This document shows positions 59,962 to 64,000 of a DNA stretch of 64,000 nt, piece after piece; positions within the stretch are counted from its first letter, which is position 1, and each line of letters starts with the position of its first letter. Below the pieces are notes generated by a model. It was not told the origin of the DNA. It worked only from the letters and a program-made list of their open reading frames with translations, and searched no databases. The stretch lies in the NCBI RefSeq assembly GCF_900109455.1, contig NZ_FOAG01000004.1, forward strand, positions 62,001 through 126,000, written 5' to 3'. A program made the position numbers and the translations under genes. This stretch comes from Roseovarius azorensis (GTDB lineage Bacteria > Pseudomonadota > Alphaproteobacteria > Rhodobacterales > Rhodobacteraceae).

Positions 59962-61452
59962 TTACCACCATTTCGACGGTTTGGCCACAAACCCGGCGGC
60001 CTGTTCAAGCGCATAGGCGGTATTGAGCAGATCCCCCTCGTCCCAGGGCCTGCCAATGAGTTGCAGCCCCAGAGGCAACCCCTGGCCATCCTGTCCCGCA
60101 GGCACGGCGATCCCCGGCAGACCAGCCAGATTGACCGTAACCGTGAAAACGTCGTTGAGATACATTTGCACCGGATCGGCATCTGTCATCTCACCCAGGG
60201 CAAATGCGGCGCTTGGCGTCGCCGGAGTCAGGATGGCATCGATACCTTGGTCAAACACCTCTTCGAAATCGCGCTTGATAAGCGCCCGCACCTTGCGCGC
60301 GCGGTTGTAGTAGGCATCATAGAACCCCGCCGAGAGCACATAGGTCCCCACCATCACCCGGCGCTGCACTTCGTGGCCAAAGCCTTCGGCGCGGGTCTTT
60401 TCATACATCTCGGTGATGCCGTCACCCTGTGCCAGTTTCGCCCGATGGCCATAGCGCACCCCGTCATAGCGCGCGAGGTTCGAGGATGCCTCGGCGGGAG
60501 CGATCACGTAATAGGTCGGCAGCGCATATTTCGTATGTGGCAGGCTGATGTCGCGGATTTCGGCCCCCGCATCCCTTAGCATTGCGGTGCCATCGGCCCA
60601 TAGCCTCTCGATTTCGGAGGGCATTCCGTCCATCCTGTATTCCTTGGGGATACCAATCACCTTGCCGCGAATATCGCCGGTCAGCATCGCCTCGAAATCC
60701 GGCACAGGAATTTCGGCAGAGGTGGAATCCTTGGGATCATGCCCGCACATCGTCTCCAGCATGATCGCCGCATCACGTACCGATTTGGTCATCGGTCCGG
60801 CCTGATCCAACGAAGAGGCAAAGGCCACGATCCCCCAGCGGGAACAGCGTCCATAAGTCGGCTTGATGCCGGTGATGCCGACAAAGGCAGCGGGCTGGCG
60901 GATCGAACCGCCGGTATCCGTGCCGGTCGCGGCAAGGCAGAGATCCGCGGCCACCGCACTCGCCGACCCGCCCGAAGAGCCGCCCGGCGTAAGGGCAGCA
61001 GCATCATTGCCGCGCCGCCACGGATTGACGGCATTGCCATAGCAGGAAGTCTCGTTCGAGGATCCCATGGCAAACTCATCCATGTTGAGCTTGCCCAGCA
61101 TCACCGCGCCTGCATCAAACAGGTTTTGTGTCACGGTTGACTCGTATTCCGGCTTGAATCCTTCGAGAATGCGACTCGCGGCCTGTGACGGCACACCCTT
61201 GGTGCAGAACAGATCCTTGATCCCGAGCGGAATGCCGCACATCGCGGGCGCATCACCTGCCCTGATCCGGTCATCTGCGGCCCGCGCCTGAGTGCGCGCA
61301 AGATCCGGAGTGTGATGTGCAAAGGCGTTCAACGCGCCTGCTGCCTCTATGGCTACCAGACAGGCCTCGGTCAACTCGATGCTCGTGACCTCGCCCCGGC
61401 GCAGCGCGTCACGCGCCTCGGCAATCGTCAGTCTGTTGAGATCCGTCATCAT
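59962..61452 (-). CDS. gatA: Aspartyl/glutamyl-tRNA amidotransferase subunit A
   Basis: 496 residues. Amidase-signature enzyme that releases ammonia from glutamine for Glu-tRNA(Gln)/Asp-tRNA(Asn) amidation. The catalytic Lys is in [14 protein letters not shown], the Ser pair in [37 protein letters not shown], and [29 protein letters not shown] is the family block. It overlaps gatC by an ATGATG arrangement; the second ATG (61449) is equally possible as start. gatB is not in the window. Confidence 0.97.
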   Translation of the reverse strand: MMTDLNRLTIAEARDALRRGEVTSIELTEACLVAIEAAGALNAFAHHTPDLARTQARAADDRIRAGDAPAMCGIPLGIKDLFCTKGVPSQAASRILEGFKPEYESTVTQNLFDAGAVMLGKLNMDEFAMGSSNETSCYGNAVNPWRRGNDAAALTPGGSSGGSASAVAADLCLAATGTDTGGSIRQPAAFVGITGIKPTYGRCSRWGIVAFASSLDQAGPMTKSVRDAAIMLETMCGHDPKDSTSAEIPVPDFEAMLTGDIRGKVIGIPKEYRMDGMPSEIERLWADGTAMLRDAGAEIRDISLPHTKYALPTYYVIAPAEASSNLARYDGVRYGHRAKLAQGDGITEMYEKTRAEGFGHEVQRRVMVGTYVLSAGFYDAYYNRARKVRALIKRDFEEVFDQGIDAILTPATPSAAFALGEMTDADPVQMYLNDVFTVTVNLAGLPGIAVPAGQDGQGLPLGLQLIGRPWDEGDLLNTAYALEQAAGFVAKPSKWW

Positions 61453-61736
61453 TCCACCACCTTGGGCACGGCAAAGAAACCCTCACGCGCGTCCGGTGCA
61501 TTCGACAGCACCTTGGCCTGCCGATCGCCATCCGTCACCACATCGGCGCGCCGCTTGAGTCGCATCGGCGTGACAGAGGTCATTGGTTCGATCCCCTCTA
61601 CATCCACCTCGCTCAGTTGTTCGATAAAGCCGAGGATGGTATTGAATTCCTGCGCCAGCGCAGGTAGCGCCTCGGCATCCACGCGGATGCGCGCCAGCTT
61701 GGCCACCTTGGCGGCGGTTTCAAGATCAATCGACAT
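61449..61736 (-). CDS. gatC: Aspartyl/glutamyl-tRNA amidotransferase subunit C
   Basis: 95 residues, normal GatC length, from [20 protein letters not shown]. It wraps around GatA and helps assembly of the GatCAB complex. Conserved ending [16 protein letters not shown] longer in-frame start would add 46 non-conserved residues. Coupled to gatA by overlap. Confidence 0.96.
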   Translation of the reverse strand: MSIDLETAAKVAKLARIRVDAEALPALAQEFNTILGFIEQLSEVDVEGIEPMTSVTPMRLKRRADVVTDGDRQAKVLSNAPDAREGFFAVPKVVE

Positions 61737-61885
61737 GAGCATCTCCCATCGTCCGGTCGTGCCTGCGTTTAGCGCCGGGGCGATCCGGGCGCAAGCGGAT
61801 GGCCGTGCCGCGAGTTGCAGAGAAACCCTTTCCTCGGCTGACAGGCTTGCTACTCTGGGCTCAACACAAATCATGGGAGACGAAA

Positions 61886-62578
61886 ATGCAAATCACATGG
61901 CTTGGGCACAGTTCCTTTCGCATCGAGATCGGCGGGCAGGTCATCCTGCTCGACCCCTGGCTTGACGGAAACCCAATGCTCCCCGCAGAGCGCCACGAGG
62001 CCGCAACGAGCGGCGCAACTCACATTTTGCTGACCCACGCGCATTTCGACCATCTGGGCGGCCTCTTGCCGCTGGCCAAAAAGATGGGTATGCCGGTGGT
62101 CGGGCAATATGATCTCATGTCCCATTGGGAGGCAAAGGAAAAGATCGCGACCATCGGCTTCAACAAGGGCGGCACCGTCGATCTCGGTGGTGTCAAAGTC
62201 ACCATGGTGCATGCCACCCATTCCAGCAGCATCGCAACCGACGCCGGCCCTCAGGTCACGGGCAGCGAATGCGGTTACATGATCGCGGGCGAGGGGCATG
62301 TGATCTACGTCTCGGGCGACACCGACGTGACGGCCGACATGGGCGTGTTCAACGCGCTGCACAAACCCGATATCGGCATACTCTGCGCAGGCGGGTATTT
62401 CACCATGGACATGCGCCGCGCTGCCTATGCCGCCAGAACCTTCTTTGAGTTCAAGACCGTGATTCCCTGCCATTACCGCACCTTCCCGATCCTTGAACAA
62501 TCGGCGGAGGAACTCGTGCGTGGCCTGCCCGGCGTCAAGGTCATCGAGCCGCAGGTGATGGAGCCTATCAGGATCTGA
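61886..62578 (+). CDS. Metal-dependent hydrolase, metallo-beta-lactamase fold (UPF0173 type)
   Basis: 230 residues from MQITWLGHSSFRIEIGG, with GGGAGA upstream. The metal motif is LLTHAHFDHLGG near residue 52; later ligands sit in VTMVHATHSSS, YVSGDTDVTADMG and TVIPCHYRTFP. Cytoplasmic, substrate unknown. Divergent from gatC-gatA. Confidence 0.93.
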   Translation: MQITWLGHSSFRIEIGGQVILLDPWLDGNPMLPAERHEAATSGATHILLTHAHFDHLGGLLPLAKKMGMPVVGQYDLMSHWEAKEKIATIGFNKGGTVDLGGVKVTMVHATHSSSIATDAGPQVTGSECGYMIAGEGHVIYVSGDTDVTADMGVFNALHKPDIGILCAGGYFTMDMRRAAYAARTFFEFKTVIPCHYRTFPILEQSAEELVRGLPGVKVIEPQVMEPIRI

Positions 62579-62643
62579 GATAGTATGGCCGAAGCAAGCG
62601 GGCGCAACCCATAGCCGGGATATCGGGGGCGCAGTAAGGGCGA

Positions 62644-63432
62644 TCAGTTCCGGCGGCGGCGCTGCGGTTTGAGGCGGGCAGGTTTGACCGCCTCCGGCTC
62701 TTCTGTCATCCCCAGTTGATCGCGCAGCACGCGGGGGCGGATCTCCTCGACGGCGCCGGGTTTAAGTTGGCCCAACTGGAAAGGACCATAGGAGAGACGT
62801 ATCAGCCGATTCACCACCAGACCCACCGCGTCCATCGCGCGGCGGATCTCGCGGTTCTTGCCCTCGCGAATCGCCACGGTGACCCAGGCATTGGCCCCTT
62901 GCTGACGGTCCAGCGTTACGATCATCGGCTGAAACATCTCGCCATCAACGACCAGCCCCTTGCGCAGCGGATCAAACGTGGCGTCCGTGGGTCGTCCATT
63001 GACGCGCACCCGGTAACGCCGCAGCCAGCCGGTAGAGGGCAATTCCAGCTTGCGCTTGAGCGCACCGTCATTGGTCAACAGCAAAAGACCCTCGGAATTG
63101 AGATCGAGGCGCCCCACGCTCATCACACGCGGCATATCCTCAGGCAGATCGTCATAGATCGTGGGGCGCCCCTGTTCGTCGCGGCTGGTGGTCACACGGC
63201 CCACGGGCTTGTGATACAGCCAGAGGCGTGCAGGTTCTGGCGCATCAAGCGCGCGTCCATCGACAGCAATCTTGTCGTTGGGCGTCACATTCAGCGCGGC
63301 GCGGTCGATCTTGCGTCCATTTACAGTGACGCGGCCCGCCTCGATCAGGCGTTCGGCCTCGCGACGGCTGGCAATCCCGGCGCGGGCAATGACCTTGGCG
63401 ATCCGCTCGCCTGACGGGGGTTTGATGCTCAT
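62644..63432 (-). CDS. rluB: Ribosomal large-subunit pseudouridine synthase, RluB/RsuA family
   Basis: 262 residues. An N-terminal S4 RNA-binding domain (RIAKVIARAGIASRREAERLIEAGRVTVNGRKI) is followed by the RsuA-type catalytic domain with the Asp in VGRLDLNSEGLLLLTNDG, and LWLYHKPVGRVTTSRDEQGRPTIYDDLP. GKNREIRRAMDAVGLVVNRLIRLSYGPFQL is the usual RluB block. A basic tail ends the protein. An upstream ATG at 63444 is an alternative start. The exact uridine modified (23S 2605-type) is inferred. Confidence 0.92.
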   Translation of the reverse strand: MSIKPPSGERIAKVIARAGIASRREAERLIEAGRVTVNGRKIDRAALNVTPNDKIAVDGRALDAPEPARLWLYHKPVGRVTTSRDEQGRPTIYDDLPEDMPRVMSVGRLDLNSEGLLLLTNDGALKRKLELPSTGWLRRYRVRVNGRPTDATFDPLRKGLVVDGEMFQPMIVTLDRQQGANAWVTVAIREGKNREIRRAMDAVGLVVNRLIRLSYGPFQLGQLKPGAVEEIRPRVLRDQLGMTEEPEAVKPARLKPQRRRRN

Positions 63433-63495
63433 GCGCTCGCGCATAACGCAATTGCCGGACTTGCGAAAGCGGTGATCGCCGGGCACAAGCAGTCC

Positions 63496-63957
63496 ATGAC
63501 GTTCAAGAGCCACATGTCCGCCGCCCTGAGCGAGGCCCGCGCCGCAGGCGCGCGCGGCGAGGTGCCGGTGGGCGCGGTGGTGGTTGATCCCGATGGGCAG
63601 ATCGTGGCGCAGGCCGGCAACCGGACGCGCGAGTTGAACGATCCGACGGCGCATGCCGAGATTCTCGCCATCCGCGCGGCCTGTGCCCTGGCAGACTCGG
63701 AACGCCTGATCGGCCACACCCTCTATGTCACACTCGAACCCTGCGCGATGTGCGCCAGCGCCATCGCCACCGCACGCATTGCGCGGCTCTACTATGGCGC
63801 AGCTGATCCCAAATCCGGCGGAGTGGCGCATGGCGCGCGGGTGTTCACCCATCCGCAATGCCACCACGTGCCCGAAGTTTATGACGGCATCGCAGCATCC
63901 GAGTCCGAGATCTTGCTCCGGGGATTCTTTCGCGACCGCCGGACACCCTCAGAATAA
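63496..63957 (+). CDS. tadA: tRNA-specific adenosine deaminase
   Basis: 153 residues from MTFKSHMSAALSEARAAG. Converts the wobble adenosine of tRNA-Arg(ACG) to inosine. The zinc/catalytic motifs of the cytidine-deaminase fold are present: THAEILAIR (His and Glu) and LEPCAMCASAI (two Cys). GAADPKSGGVAHGARVF and the terminal LLRGFFRDRR are typical TadA. Divergent from rluB across 63 bases. Confidence 0.95.
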   Translation: MTFKSHMSAALSEARAAGARGEVPVGAVVVDPDGQIVAQAGNRTRELNDPTAHAEILAIRAACALADSERLIGHTLYVTLEPCAMCASAIATARIARLYYGAADPKSGGVAHGARVFTHPQCHHVPEVYDGIAASESEILLRGFFRDRRTPSE

Positions 63958-64000
63958 CGTAAGCGCATCTTGCAGAAACGGATGCCGTGCAATTGCCGGA
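63949..64000 (-). CDS. Possible C-terminal end of a further gene
   Basis: The minus strand is open from the right edge to a TGA at 63949, reading PAIARHPFLQDALTLF, a plausible protein C-terminus convergent with tadA and overlapping it by nine bases. Too short to assign to any family; it could also be chance. Confidence 0.3.
   Translation of the reverse strand, partial: PAIARHPFLQDALTLF

Overview
The window looks like chromosomal DNA of a Roseobacter-group alphaproteobacterium (Rhodobacterales). The reasons are the high GC content, tightly packed operons with ATGA and TGATG stop/start overlaps, several TRAP transporters, a protocatechuate cluster of the roseobacter kind, and a dense set of betaine and methylated-amine genes. 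I see no insertion sequence, phage gene, CRISPR array or intact tRNA. The only RNA gene I can support is RNase P RNA.

Layout. 1-3791 is most of a peptide/nickel-type ABC importer operon, cut at the left edge. 3809-13676 is an aromatic-acid region. On the minus strand lie pcaC, pobA and a complete TRAP transporter, then pcaQ; on the plus strand lie pcaH, pcaG, a beta-keto-acid cleavage enzyme, pcaD and pcaB. Together they should take up 4-hydroxybenzoate-like acids, hydroxylate them to protocatechuate, open the ring and carry it to beta-ketoadipate. The cleavage enzyme may then replace the usual PcaIJ/PcaF end steps. A PcaQ-type box lies upstream of pcaC. 13679-19585 holds an IclR regulator, a second TRAP transporter and a GMC oxidoreductase. 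19573-23026 is a molybdate operon (modABC) with a TauE/SafE permease as a fourth gene.

23124-44821 is the accessory core and is mostly about amines. A GlxA-type AraC regulator faces a GntR, DapA-like lyase, aldehyde dehydrogenase and PuuB-like oxidase operon. Next comes a long minus-strand operon (38445 down to 29143) with a PotDBCA-type importer, a TetR/BetI-like regulator, a trimethylamine-dehydrogenase-like flavoprotein, a ferritin-like protein, a small Cys-rich secreted protein and an MttB-family methyltransferase. A second TetR gene, a class III aminotransferase, a small-molecule N-methyltransferase-like gene and a dimethylglycine/sarcosine-dehydrogenase-like flavoprotein follow. Two almost identical palindromic operators link the importer operon to the dimethylglycine-dehydrogenase-like promoter, which suggests one regulon for uptake and stepwise demethylation of a quaternary or methylated amine.

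44942-63957 is mostly housekeeping: folB (with an unusual C-terminal extension), folP, ilvC with a divergent pair of Lrp/AsnC regulators, a class V aminotransferase, ubiH-like hydroxylase, a HAD phosphatase, a GntR regulator, a membrane glycosyltransferase with a type-II-secretion-E-like N-terminal domain, carA, yqeY-like, rnpB, ampD, gatA/gatC, a metallo-beta-lactamase-fold hydrolase, an rluB-like pseudouridine synthase and tadA.
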